64,000 nucleotides of DNA from assembly GCA_039655645.1 (NCBI GenBank), contig CM077346.1, positions 71,199,283-71,263,282 of the forward strand, in the 5' to 3' direction. Made by a program: the position numbers and the translations under genes. Source of the DNA: Ammopiptanthus mongolicus. Lineage: Eukaryota > Streptophyta > Magnoliopsida > Fabales > Fabaceae. The notes below the pieces were generated by a model. It was given only the letters and a program-made list of their open reading frames with translations, did not search any database and was not told the origin of the DNA. Positions 38,301 to 52,371 of this stretch are shown piece by piece; the first letter of the stretch is position 1; the number at the start of each line of letters is the position of its first letter.

Positions 38301-41300
38301 GTCAGCATCACAATAACTAGCTAATCTGTAGTAATTTGATTTCTCATAAAACAAACCCAGATTAGTAGTAACTTTTAAATATATGAAAATTCTCTTGACT
38401 GCAGTTAAGTGACTCTCACAAGGGTCAGCTTGAAAAAGTGCGCAAAGACAAACAATATACATAATATCAGGTCTGGACGTAGTAAGATATAAGAGAGATC
38501 CAATCATACCTCTGTATACCTTTTTATCTTTGTTTTCTTTGGTCAGGATGGATGTTAGATGCATGGGTGTACTCATTGGCTTGCTATCGTCCATTTTGAA
38601 CTTTTTTAGTAATTCTTTGGTGTACTTTGTCTGATGAATGTATACACCACTTGATGTTTTTCTAACTTACAGTCCTAAGAAAAACTTAAGTTCTTTCATC
38701 ATGCTCATTTCAAATTCCTTTGTCATGAGCTCACAGAATTATTTGCACAAAGATTCATTAGTAGATCTAAAGATAATATCACCAACATAAATTTGAACTA
38801 CTATAAAATGATTTTTATTAGATTTTTTGAACAGGTTAATATCCACTTTTGCTCTATTAAAACCATTTTCCAAAAGGAAAGAGCTGAGTTTCTCATACCA
38901 AGCTCTAGGAGCTTGCTTGAGTCCATATAAAGCTTTCTGAAGCTTGTATACATATTCAGAATGGGAATGATCTTCAAAACCTGGTGGTTGCATTACTTAA
39001 ACTTCCTCGTTGATCATTCCATTTAGAAATTCACTTTTAACATTCATATGATATAAGGTTATATCATGATGAGCAGAAAATAAAAGTAAAATGCGTATGG
39101 CTTCAAGTCTAGCAACAGGAGCAAAGGTTTCAGTATAGTCAATACCTTCTGCTTGAGAGTAACCTTGTGCTACTAACCTTGCCTTGTTTCTCACAAGTTT
39201 GCCATCCTCATCCATCTTGCTTCTTAAGACCCACGTAGTCCCAATAATGGACTTATCTTTGGGTTCTTGAAATAAAGTCCAGATTTTGCTTCTGTCGAAC
39301 TGGTTAAGCACTTCTTGCATGGCTATAATCCATCCCTCATCCAAAAGAGCTTCGTCCACTGTTTTTGGTTCTAACTCAAATGATTTCTGAAGGTTGACCT
39401 TGTTCTGACTCTATCACTTGGTTGACCAAGGATTTGGTTTTAAGGATGATAAGTTTTGAATTGCCAGGCTTTTTGACTTTCACTTGATGACTGAGGTGTG
39501 GACTCATCAGCTTTGACTTCATTGTTGGAATCCTCGTCTTTGACTGTTGGACGAAGATCGTTTAGGTCGATATCTGCAAAAGATTTGTCCAGCTCTGATA
39601 ATACCTTATCAGGCTTCTTGTCATCATACTTAACATGAACAGATTCTTCAACAATTAAAGATCTACAGTTATAGACCCTAAAAGCTTTAGATGTTTCGGA
39701 ATATCCCAAGAAAATACCATTATCAACCTTAGCATCAAATTTTCCTAAATTATCCTTAGTATTCAGTATAAAGCAAGCACATTTGAATGGATGAAAGTAA
39801 GATATGAATCAAAGCCTGCAAAACATGAATCAAGAAACTCCAATCAATAGTATCAAAGGCCTTTCTTATATCAATCTTCATAGCTATATGACCACCAAAA
39901 AAACCTCTTATCTAGCATATTGATAGACTTTGAAGCAGAACAAATACAATCTGAAATGAGTCTACCTTTAACAAAGCCTCTTTGATTCTTAGAAATGATT
40001 TTAGGGGCTATCAATGCAAGTCTACCAGACAGGACCTTTGAAATTACTTTAAACTTGAAGTTAGCCAGGGCAATCGGTTGATGCTGCTCTATCTTTTCAG
40101 CACCCAAAGACTTAGCAATGAGAACTATAACATTGGCATTTAAATTTAGGACAGCCTCCCTTGACTGAAAAATTCCAACACTGCATTAAAAACATCCTAA
40201 GATATAATATCCCAATACTCATGATAAAAGAATCCACCAAATCCATGAGGTCTAGGAGCATTATCTCCATTGAAAGAGAAAACTATAGCTTTAACTTCTT
40301 CAAAAGAGGGCAATTGAGTGAGCAAGTCATTATCCTGATCAATCACTAAAGCAAGAATCACATCATTTATCAAAACATTAGATTGACAAGTATCATTATA
40401 GCAAATAGATTCTGATAATAATTCAAGATATGATTTTCAATATCTGCAGCCTTGTCAAAAACATTATCACCATATCTCATAACTGATATCTTCTTGGTCA
40501 CATTTTTGAAGCTTGTCATTTTATGAAAAAATTCAGTATTTCTATCTCCATGCATATGCCAGTTAATTCTGGATTTCTCTTTCCAGAAATCATTTTCTTA
40601 ATTCAAAGCTTGTTGTAGACCTATTTGAGCCTCCTTTCCCAACTGAAATAAATCTTCTGAACCACCATTTCTACTAATTTGATCCTGGATGCTATCTAGA
40701 TTGGCCAAAGCAGTACTAACATTGGAATGAACATTCCCTCAAACATCCTTATTCCATTGTTTTAGCCTGGACTTCAAATTTTTTAGTTTTTGAGACAATA
40801 TATGCATAGGACAGCCTAAAACTGGAGTTTGCCAAATTTCAGAAATGATCTTGTGACAATCTGAATGCTTGGACCACATCTTCATAAACTTGAAAGCTAA
40901 ACTGTGCTGCCTTTCCTCTTTTTTCATATTCTGTAAGATTGGAAAATGATCAGATTTACTACGAGTCAGTGTGCAACAATCAACACTACTCCAATAGTTT
41001 AACTCATCATTGCAAATAGATCTATCTAACGATTCTAACCTCCTTTCTGTGTAATTTCTTCCCAGCCTACCATTAGTCCAAGTATACTGGGATCCTCTTG
41101 TATTTATATGAATCAGATGTTGTAGGTCTGTCCAAGATCTAAAATCTTCACATGCAACATCAGAAGGCAATCTATCCCCTCTATGTTCATGATTCCCCAA
41201 AACTGCATTAAATTCACCTATAAAACACCAAGGTGCAGGATGATTTTGCTGCAAAATAGTCAAATCAGACCAAAGTTGTCTACTGCTGATGTAATTAGTA

Positions 41301-44300
41301 GAAGCATAAACAACTGGCATTAATAATTCCTGCCTATCCACATTAATAGAAAAGGCTACATGTTGTCATGCATTTTCTATAATATTTGGAGAAAAACTAT
41401 TAGAACGCAAACACCATAAATTAGAGGACAGATCCCCTCTATTATTCTCAGCAAACATCTTCATAGTAAAACTATTGAAAAAACTTGAAGGAACCTGTTG
41501 AGATGTAATCTAAGGCTCTGACGAAAAATGAAAATAAGGCTTATGCAGGTTGCAAAGCTTTTTCCGGACCAGTCTTATATCAGGGTTACCAAAACCCCTA
41601 ACATTCCAGAATATAATCTTAAACATCAGACAAGATTATTAGGACCTCCCCTTGCTCGGTTTTTGTAAACTTCATTTTTCTTGATCTGCATATTCTTTTG
41701 CTTTCGCTTCTTTTTTTGAAACTTGGATAAAACCACCGAAAACTCAGCATCTTTTACTTGTTGAGTTCTTATAGAGGCACTATTCTCTTCTGAATCAGAA
41801 ACCCGTGCATCTTCTTCTGCTTCATCATTAACATCACACCACAATTTCCCAACTAACCTCATATCTTGACCATTATTTGATGCATTAAATAACTATTTCT
41901 CATCCATCTTCTCTTGATTTCCAACTTCCTTAATAACACCTGAGCTACCAGCAACCTCTGAATCAGCTACAAATCCCAAAAATGGATTTTGATTAAACTG
42001 GAACTTAGCTTCATTACAAGGAACATTATTGACACGAATAGACGCTGCATCATCAGGAACATCCTCCACAGAGATAACAATGTTTCTATCTTTAATAACA
42101 TCTTTATCATTAACTAATCCAGTTGAATTGCACAAATCAACTACATTCGCATCTCCTTTATGACCATCTTTGATTACAATACTCTTTCCTTTATTAACTG
42201 CTGCAATTATAACATTGTCAATGGACACATCATTATCAATTACTACCTTCCGTTTGTCCGAATTCTTGACAACCTCCATTTGCCCTTCACTCCCAACAAT
42301 ATTTCCTTCTTTATCTTTGGGCACATATTGTAAGTTCTGCCTTTTAATAGCTTCCTTTTGCACCCTGGGTTGATCCTTCCTTGAACTAGCCCTCCACCAA
42401 TCTCAAACAAGATCTTAGGACGCCAATATTCATGTGACAACCCATGAATACGAATCAACCACTGAGCAGTTGTTTGTCTGATAAGACTTGGGTTGAAATC
42501 AGGGGTCCAGGCCGATGAACGCAACACACCAGGGCTTAAATTCGAAGAACCATTCGATCTCACCTTTCTTTGATCATCCATACTTGAGAAATAATAGCCT
42601 TTCCCTAATGACACCATAAACCAAGAACCCATAGTTTTCCAAATCTTGGATAACTTGACTCACAAGTCATTGACTTTAATTGGAGTATCTCCCTTTGAAA
42701 GCATCAATCTACCATAGAGAATGTTTTAACAATCAGCCACTCTTGCTTGGTATTCTGATTCAGAAATCTTGATCGCTAAAGCATCTCCTTTTAGACAGAG
42801 TTTTGGCAATTGACTCAACGAAATACCAAAAGAATTATTGACTGCTTGTGCAAAGGTTTTTTTTTATCACCCGCATAAGAAGGAATCGAAGAAAGAGTTG
42901 GAGAAGAAGATGGAGGGGGAGAAGAGGAGGAAGGGGGTTTAGAAGGAGGAAGAAGATAAGGGAAATGGAATTCTCATGGGCAAACAAAGGAGTTTGCCAT
43001 GGAAAATATCATGCACGAACCCTAAATCACCTTGCAAAACTAAACCTTAACAGAGCCAAGTTTTTTCCTTCAAAATACAAACTCGCTAAAAGAAGGGCAC
43101 AAGCCTATTATCACACAGAGAGATATTCCATACTTGATCATCCATACTTGAGAAATAAAACTCATAATAGCCTTTCCCATGGAGGGGAAGAAGAGGATGA
43201 AGGGGGAGAAGAAGATGGACGGGGTGAAGAAGATGAAGGGGTTTTAGAAGGAGGAAGAAGATAAGGAAACTGGAATTCCCATGGGCAAACAGAGGAGTTT
43301 GCCATGGAAAATATCATGCACGAACCCTAAATGACCATGCAAAACTAAATCCTAGCAGAGCCAAGTTTTTTCCTTCAAAATACAAATTCGCTAAAAGATG
43401 GGCACGAACCTATTATCACATAGTTTCCAAATGAAAATCGAATTACTTTCTTAAAGATGTAGGCAGTAGGTATAGGGAAAATAGAAACTCACAAGATCAT
43501 CCAAAGTCAAGGTTGACAAATCCTTGGCTTGGGTGATTGCAGTGATAAGTGGCCTCCACTCCTTAGGTAGGCTTCTAAGAATTTTTATGACATTCTCCTT
43601 GGTTGTGTAAACTTTTCCAAGAGATTTCAAAATGTTTATGATGGTTTTGGAAACGACTCATCATTTCAAGAATAGTTTCTCAATTCTCCATTGTAAACAT
43701 TTCGTATTGACCCACAAGTATAATGAGTTTTGAATCTTTAACCTTTGACGTACCTTCATGCAAGTTGGATAGAGTATCCCATATTTGCTTTGTAGAATCA
43801 CATGTGTGAATCTTTCGAAACTCGTCTGGGCTAAAAGCACACATCAAGGAATATCTAACTTTATAATTTTGTTCCATTTTAGTCCTCTCATCATCGGTCC
43901 ATTGCGCTTCAAATTTTTCTGTGCCATCGGGATTGCTAATGATGTTGAGGCCATTTGTGATTAACGACCAAAGTGCAAAGTTTGTGCTCAAGATGAACCC
44001 TTTGAACCTTTCTTTCTAGTAAAGGTAGTGATTTCCATTAAAGAAAGGTGGCCTCGTCAAGGAAGTGCCTTCCAACACTGGTTGACTTCCACTCGGCATG
44101 CCTTTTCCTGCTATCGAGCTTTGAAAGGATCTATCCTCAAGCACGGATAAATGCTCAACCCAGAGGCTGAGCTCTGATACCAACTGAAAATGAAAGAGGG
44201 AAACACAAGAAAGGGGGTTGAATTGTGTTTCTTAAACTTTTTGAAAAACCTTTTGTCAAAAACCTTTTTAGAAAGCAAACAAAGATATTAGGAAGATAGG

Positions 44301-47300
44301 AAAACAAGTTTTTACAAAGGGTAAGAAATCTTTAAGAAAATCCTCAAGTTGGTAAATAAATAAACTTGACAAAGATAGGGGTAGAGAGATTCACACAGAG
44401 ATATATCCCGGTTCACTCTTTTCCAAACAAAGAGTTACATCCAGTCCTTTCTACTTGAAGGTTTTTTTTTTCACTAAACACTTAGCACCAAATTATAAGT
44501 TGTTTCCTAGTCTTTCCAGACTTTACAACTCCAAGTATTCTGCACCTCTCCAGGCTCCATGTATTCTTTTACAAACAAATCTCTCCAGGCTCAACCAAAT
44601 CATAGATTTGAAGATTGCTTTGAGCTTTTAACTAACTCACTATATCTGAGGATATTACAAGATATAGCTCTTTGAAACTGTATAGACTTTACAAAGAAAG
44701 AATATGAAAGATTTACAGCTTTTATACAGAGAGAGTTTTGAACGTATGAGTATTCTTGATTGCTTTGTTCGTTCGTTGGTTCGTAATCTCTAAACGTTGC
44801 TCTTCTGTCTTGATACATAGTCTTCACTTCTTCAGGATTTTAATGGTATTAAATATGTCCGTTTAGACTCATTTATTATCCGTTATACATGTATGCATTG
44901 CTAGTTGTCTTTTGTGCCTAAGTGTCCTTTCTTTGGGTGAGCAGAAGGAATGTTTACTTTTCTGGTACAGTAGTGATAGCAGGTTGTAGCAATGTGTAGC
45001 AGAGCAGGTTGACCTTTGCTTTTGCTGTTATTGCTTTTGTTTTTCGTGGCTCAATGTGTACTACGTTATATCTTGTCTTGTCTTTATCTAGAAAGATATT
45101 TCTTCTAGGATATCCAAGACTTTTCAAGGGAAGTGCCACATCATCTACAAAACAAAGTTAGTGGACGTACCAATAATATAATAATATTGGACGCAACAGA
45201 TAAAACAGACTTGTGTCTTATGGACGCAAAGAACTTATCCTTAAAAGAGTGAAAGAAAAGTCCAAAGATTTGTTGGATGCAACACTTGACTTTCTGGACG
45301 CATCTCTGATGAGAACATGTTTTATCCATTGGACGCTTGAGAACTTCAAGTTTTCAGTCTAGTATGATTCTTCCATATCATTTGGCTTAATGGACGCTGA
45401 AACTTAGTGCCTTTTTATTAGTCCATTTGTAGACAAAGTGGTCTTTTGACCTTATGGATTAGTGACCACTGAACTTAAACCAATTTTCACGAACACTTAT
45501 TAATTTTGTTAATGATCAAAACTTTTAAGGGTCATAGACCATCACTGTTTTGGTTCTAACAGCATATAACCAAAGATTTTAGGGAGATGTGAGTGCAATA
45601 AAAAAGCACGGGTTATGACTAAAATATGTCTATGCTTTCTTACAACCTTTGAGTTTTGTTGTGGAGTCTCCACACAGGAGGTTTGATGTATAATGCCATG
45701 CTCATCATAGAAGGATTGCATATTAAATTCTTGCCCATTATCAGAGCGAAGAATCTTTATTTTAGAATCAATTTGAGTAGAAACATATTGTAGAAATTTT
45801 AGAATTGTAGGCCTAGTTTCAGCTTTAGATTTCAAGAGATATATCCAAGTATGTCTACTGTAGTCATCAACAATTGCAAAAAAAAATATTGTTATCCTTA
45901 AAAAGAAGTAACATTTAGAGGACCCCAATTATCCATGTGAACCATATCAAAGGGTTTTAGGGATTTACTATGACTAGTAGGAAAAGGAAGTATAGCTTGT
46001 TTTGCCATATGACAAGAATCAGAAACAAGATTTTTATTGATTTTGATGTAAGGAAATTGATTACAAAGGTGATTGAGAACAATAATAGAAGGATAGCCTA
46101 GCCTACAGTGCCATATATCAAAGTTTGTGTATTAGCAGAATTTACAGAAACATGATTATCAGCAGAAAAGGAATCTAAAACACACCTGGGAGTATTATTG
46201 GATTGTTGGAGAATGTATAATCCATTGTAAATTAGCGTTTCCAGTCATCTTCTATGAAGGGAGCTCCTAGATGATACAATGATCATGGAGAAAAGTTAGT
46301 TTCAATTGTAAAGAAGTAGTGAGACACTGGACAGATATCAAATTGAATTTAAATTCAAGTATGTGCATTACATTATGTAATGTAATGTCATTAGAAAGTA
46401 TAACACTACCAGAATGTGTAGCAAATAGTATTACCTTTGGGCAGATGAATGTCAATAGGAGAAATAGGTTTTATGTAGAAAAGAGGAATTTGTGGCAGCA
46501 AACATGTACATGGAACCAATAATATTTAAGAGCCAAGAGATAGTTTGAAAAGAATCTTTACCTGATTGAGTGAGATGAGAAATCATGTGCTTTGAAGAAG
46601 CATCATGTGTATCAGGAGTACTCACTGGATTAGCTGAATTTGAAGTTTTAGCTTTGGAACCTTGTAGCAGGGATATAAGTCTCTTTCAACCTTTATGGCT
46701 AAGTTGTAGGGAAGTACTATACTTTGAATTCTGGTTTGTTGAAGTATGATTCCCAGTAGGTTTAGTAGTGGCAGCATTGACAAAATTGTCGGATTCTTGG
46801 TTTTGTACCCGGATGGAAAACCATGTTTAAAATAACATGTTTCCACTATATAATATACCCTTCCACAAAAAATGCATTGCTTGTTATTAGATCTGCCACG
46901 GCCTCGACCTCCTTGATTATTAGGGGTGCCTCTGCCTTGGTAACCTTTGTTTGGTTGGGTCCATGGACCACTATTGGTTGCAGTAGTGAAAAGAGGAGAG
47001 GCATCAAGATTGGAATCAATTGCTTTCCTTTCTTGTTGAGTAACCAAGGAAATTACTTTATTGATGGGAGGAAGAGGTCCAAGCAAGAGAATTTGAGTCT
47101 TGACAGTGTTGAAACTGTCATTTAAGCCTTTCAAGAAACAAATCACATATTCATTTTCTTTATGTTGTTTCATGCAATGAGTAAGATTGCAGGGACAAGG
47201 TGTGTTGCAAGAACAAGAAGGAGTAGGCCTTAAAGATTCTAATTCTTCCCAAAGCGTTTTCAGATCAATAAAAAAGGCGGATACATTGCGATCACCTTGC

Positions 47301-50300
47301 TTGATAGAATATAATTCTTGAAGAATATCAGATATGTGAAAATGGTTACCTTTGAAATACCTATCCTTAAGGTCAAGCCAAAAAAGCCTAGCATTGTCAA
47401 TATAAACAGTGCTTTGAGCATTGTGAGGAGTCAAGCTGCAGTTAATCCAAGAGATGACTATGTTATTGCAGCATTCCCAAGCATCGTATAGGGGATCAAC
47501 AATAGATGGAGCAGTGACGATACCATCAATGAATTTGTGTTTATTCTTAGACAAGAGTGTCCTCTTTATGGCACAACTCTGAGAATGGAAATTATCACTA
47601 TTTAGAGGTGGTGAAACCAGAACAGTTCCCGAGTTTTCGCCTGGATGGAGGTAATAAGGGCTGGTGGGAACTTGGGCATGATCAAAAGGAAGAATTGCCA
47701 TTTGGGACTGCATTATTGGAAGTGGAGTGATTATTGTCACCGTGTTAAAGATTCATAATCGGCCATTGTAGGTAAGGAAGAAGAATATGTTGCGGAAGCT
47801 TATAGCTTTGATATCATATTATCAAAGAAAACAATGAAAACAGAGAAGAAATGAAATCTGAATTACATCTATTGATTGAATGAATATCTTGAATATGAAG
47901 TACTAGAGAAGTGTTCCATATATAGCATTGTATAAGGGCCCAAGTCAAGATTTATAAAAGAAACGTGTTGATAAACTTATAACAAAAAATCTAATAACTA
48001 ATAACTAATAACTAATAACGAATTAAGAAACTTCTAACTACATAACAAACTAAACAGAATTTTGTGACTCCAATATGTCATGGGATGGATGAACACTGGA
48101 TTCAATGTGAAATGTTCTCATTTTTGTGATAGAAAAGACTATTCTAAAGTGAGCTTAGGTGTAAAGTTAAAAATTAAAAGTCCATCCACTTCACCTTTAG
48201 ATAATTTAGTAGGGTGAGATTTCAATATATTTTATATTCTTATTTTTTTTTACTTTACAATTAACCTGACTTTAGACGAACCTTTACTTTAGAGGAGTCT
48301 TATCCTTTATTTTTGTTTTGAATCACTTTCACAGTACTCATTCATTCTCCCTTCTTGAGAAAAAAAGAAGTGTCAAAATATTTTTTGAACTTTCTAGTGT
48401 TGCCGTCCCATTATAGCTACTTTTTGTCCCACGTTTTCTTTAGGGTTAAATGGTCTTGATGTGGAGCAATGCCTTCCTATTCAGAAAAATATCACTATGA
48501 AATTGACAAACGAGCAGGTATTGTTATAGGTCGTTTTACTTGCATCACGAGAAGGGTTAGTTGACAAGTGATTTTTTATTTCTTTTATAATATCATAGAC
48601 AATAAATTTAACAAATTATTGTTCAGGTATCTCCAGGTGTTTGGTACATTGGTCTTTTCAATGGCATTGAACCAACAACGACACAGTCGAAGATGGTACG
48701 GTTTATTATCTAAATACTACTTTTATCCAAAAGAAATCTGAATATTCCAAGTATGTTCCATCACTTGTTTGAACAGTTTATTGTCCTTTGTATGCTGTAT
48801 TTTGAATTTTTTGTATGCTATAAGGGCAGCTATTATGTTGGTGCGTTTACTCCCTTTTCACATTAATATGCATAACTAAATAGAATTGATCTTCTATAAT
48901 CCTGATTTTGAAGTGGATTTCATTGTTAATTTCCCCTTTATTCTAAATTTTTTTGTCAGAACTTTTTTAAATCAATGTTATTGTGATTTTAAGTCTTCTA
49001 AAATAATAATATTATTAATAAACATACAATTCAGTACGTGATTAATTAAAGTTTTCGCACCAACATGTGATTGGTCCGAGTGATAATGAGCTCGGATCCC
49101 TTAAACAAGTGATCAGGGGTTCGATTCCTACCTCTTGCGTGTGGAAAAAACCTGGTTGGGAGGGTAACCCTTAAATGTTGTCCAGGTCCTCCGACGAAGA
49201 TTAGTCACTGTTTATAACGGTGGATACTTCGTATCAATAACATGGTTACCCAAAAAAATTTGAAGTTTTCGCAAGTAAAACTATTTCGAACTATAGGATA
49301 TATTAGACTACTGTTTGGACAAAGTAGGGGTGTTCACGGGTTTGGGTCAACTCGATGAATCCGAAAACCTAACCCATCCCGAGTAATTTGGTTCAGGTAA
49401 TTTGTTATTTGTTATTCGAGACCCGACCAGAACAAACCCGAACATCCGAGACCCACCCGTACATCCTAATTTATTATTATTATTATTATTATTATTTTAA
49501 AAATACCTCCTTTAGTTTAGGGCATCTCTCTGACTCTCTCTCGTCTCATATCATCACTCTCAAACGCCGCCCTCACAACGTCGTCTCCGCCCTCACTCCG
49601 CGACCTCCGTCGCTCTCTCCGCGGCCTCAATCTCTCTCTCCACGTGCGAGCTCCACAACCTCTGCCCCTCTCTCCACGCGCAAGCTCCGTGGCCTCTGCC
49701 CGTCATTCAGCCACTATGTACCATTATAAAAACCTAATTTCTTTCCTATTCAGCCAAGTCTCTTCTTCGTCTTCCTTGCTCCATTGCTGATCGAGCTCTC
49801 CGTCGCTGGTACGTTGTCCTCTTTCTCACGATTTCTTTCCGCCACACTCATCTCTCTCCACCGTTCGTGTTAGAGCTCATACAACCTCACGCAAAGTCTC
49901 CACTGTTCATGTTAAAGAGGGTTTCTGATTTCAGTATTCAAGCTTTCTTTCTAACCATTTCTCACGATTTCTTTATCTGATTTCTCTGATTATCATTGGA
50001 CTATTGGATGTTTTGTCACGATTTCTTTCTCTGATTTCTCGCGATTTGTTTTTATATCTCCGATTGCTCCTCTTTCTCACGAAAGAACCAACCCAACTTT
50101 GATCTGGTTGGTTTGGTTCGAGTTTGCTAAAAAAATTATTCGAACCCGATCCGACCTAATCCGTAGATTATTGATTGGTTCGGGTATCAGGTTTGATCAA
50201 AACCGACCCAACCCGACGTGTATACACCCTAGGCCAAAGTGTATTGTTATTAACTTATTATCATTAGGGTTTTTATAATGCTAGAATTTTCATTTTTCAA

Positions 50301-52323
50301 CTAATGATTTCTAGTCTCTGACCGATTCTTCTTTGGTATAGGATAATTTCCTTGCCTCTATACTCATTTTTTTCATTAGGGCAGTGACGGATTTAACTAA
50401 AAAGTTTGGGAGTCATTAACTACTAGTTAAAATAACAGATTAAATTAGTATGCACTCTTATATTAAAAAAATTTGATATGTGCTGTCAGTATAAAAAAAA
50501 TTTACACTGTCACTGTTAAGAATTCAGGCATCCGAAAGGTCCCCTCAAAAATCGGCTTATAAGGGGGTGGTTTACCTAGCTATATAAGCAACAGCCAGGC
50601 TCGTTAACCACCCGATGTGGGACTCGCAACATGCCCCCTCGAGCCTGGGCTCGTCACCACAAGCGAGGGCTAGCGGCACTATCCACAACACCAGGCAGAA
50701 CGTGGCTCTGATATCATGTTAAGAATTCAGGCATCCGAAAGGTCCCCTCAAAAACCGGCTTATAAGGGGGTGGTCTACCTAGCTATATAAGCAACGGCCA
50801 GGCTTGTTAACCACCCGATGTGGGACTCGCAACAGTCACACTATTAGAAATATTTGACTTTTATTTTCACTATCTTAAAAGTCATTCATATCATCATTTT
50901 TGATTGATTGACGGTGTAAAAATACATACTATTTAAACTCCAAAATAAAATATATAAAATCTCCATAAATCGACGACCAAATCAAATAAAAAAATTGCAT
51001 ACAAATGAGGGTTCACATCTGATCAAGTTTTCCTGGTTTAATTATCATATTTTCTCTCATTAGTAGGCGATAAGTAAATTTTATTGCAAATCCGTTGGTG
51101 GTTTTTTCCTTGCAAGGGGCTGTCTTCCCCTAATATAAGCTTTTATGTATAAAAAAAATATACAAAAATTGCATGAATCACCCAAACAAAAGGGAAATGT
51201 GATGAGCTGCATAGGAGAAGGAAATTGAAGCAGATATTGATAACAAATTAACACCTATTGATAATAGAGGAATATTATTTGAACTCAAATTTTGAGACAT
51301 CTACGGTAAATACCTATTTTGAGTGTAATTTTTTTTTTTAACTTCAGTTGTAAATTTAAAATATGTTCATGTTATATTTATTTAACATGTAGATGTTTAT
51401 TATAGATATTCTAAAATGGATATTCAAACAACATTCCTCTCGATATAATGATATGAAGCATATATTCAGCCAATAGTATGCAAAATATACAGAAAAGTGT
51501 GACGAACAAGTGACTCAAAAGGCTCCACGCCTCCACTCCTTACGTACATGTTGCTTCCAAGTTCCAACAACACAACTAGAACTAGAGGTGGCACAAAATT
51601 GAACAAACAGAAACGACAGCAACTTGTTTAAGAGAAAGAATTGGCAGCAACGAACAAGTTATGGATATTGCAAAATAATAAAAATACTTACACTAGAGAT
51701 CAAGTGGTCGCATTCAAAGTCCGTGAGGAAACAAACCTTCATAAATAAAAGCTCTGCCCATATGGAATTGATTGAGTTTCAGAAACTGAATAGGCAGAAT
51801 TAGAAAGTTTGGAGAGAAAGAGACCCTGGGTTCCAGGAAATCTGTTTGACTTTAGAAAGGTTGATGATGGAGTAGCCGAACCAGCGTAGGAGCTGGACAC
51901 TTTATCAGACTGGGAGGAGATCGGCAGCAGTAACAACAGCAAACACCAAACCCTGGTCCGTTGGTGACGTGCTGCAGAGGAGAAGGAATACCGTGGTTCG
52001 TGGCCGAGGAGAAGGAAGTAGAACCTTGGTTAAGTAAAGGGATTTCAAAAGGAACACCCAGGAAAATGACGCAGTTAAAATATTTTTGGGTCCAACAAAG
52101 CTCCGCCCCAACATGAGGGGGTTTCTCTGACAGATAAGCAGAATGTCTCATTCAGCCTAGACCTTTCGTCGCCTATCACCTGATTTTTTTAAGGTTGGTC
52201 TCACTTGATTTATTAAATAAATAAATAAAAAAATCAGATTAAAGCTTTTTAAAGAAGTCACAAGATTAAAGAAGTCATTTTAGGTCTTTAAAATAAGATT
52301 ATTAGATCTGTCAAATCGGTCTG

Positions 52324-52371
<48 letters not shown>

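Larger units (their letters stand above)
39806..43490 (-). mobile_element. L1-type LINE (antisense), 3' truncated
   Basis: Minus-strand L1 element: a tandemly repeated 5' region (43490-42880), ORF1 (about 42880-41626), ORF2 endonuclease (41626-40739) and the first part of reverse transcriptase to 39806. No poly(A) tail or 3' half of RT remains. It is bounded on the right by SIRE gag (LTLDDL at about 43491-43510) and on the left by SIRE integrase. Confidence 0.8.
35340..48075 (-). mobile_element. Copia element A (composite, antisense in intron 3), TSD TGTCA
   Basis: LTRs at 35340-35554 and 47817-48075 are near copies. TGTCA flanks the whole block at 35335-35339 and 48076-48080. Minus-strand order is gag (47740-46622), protease (46455-46267), integrase (45928-45542), then a nested SIRE-type element, then an integrase-RT linker and an RNase H tail (35926-35555). 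RT and most of RNase H are missing. The insertion lies between host exons 3 and 4 and leaves both splice sites intact. Confidence 0.88.

Noticed and set aside
42848..43264. 138-codon + strand ORF, Arg- and Glu/Gly-rich
   Set aside because: It lies antisense to the LINE and reads the purine-rich tandem units; no start context or domain.
49072..49128. Possible tRNA gene from A and B boxes
   Set aside because: No cloverleaf; 11-bp target duplication and tail show it is a SINE head.
51739..52151. Overlapping minus-strand ORFs of 67-99 codons
   Set aside because: Three frames open at once; no recognised domain or splice pattern.
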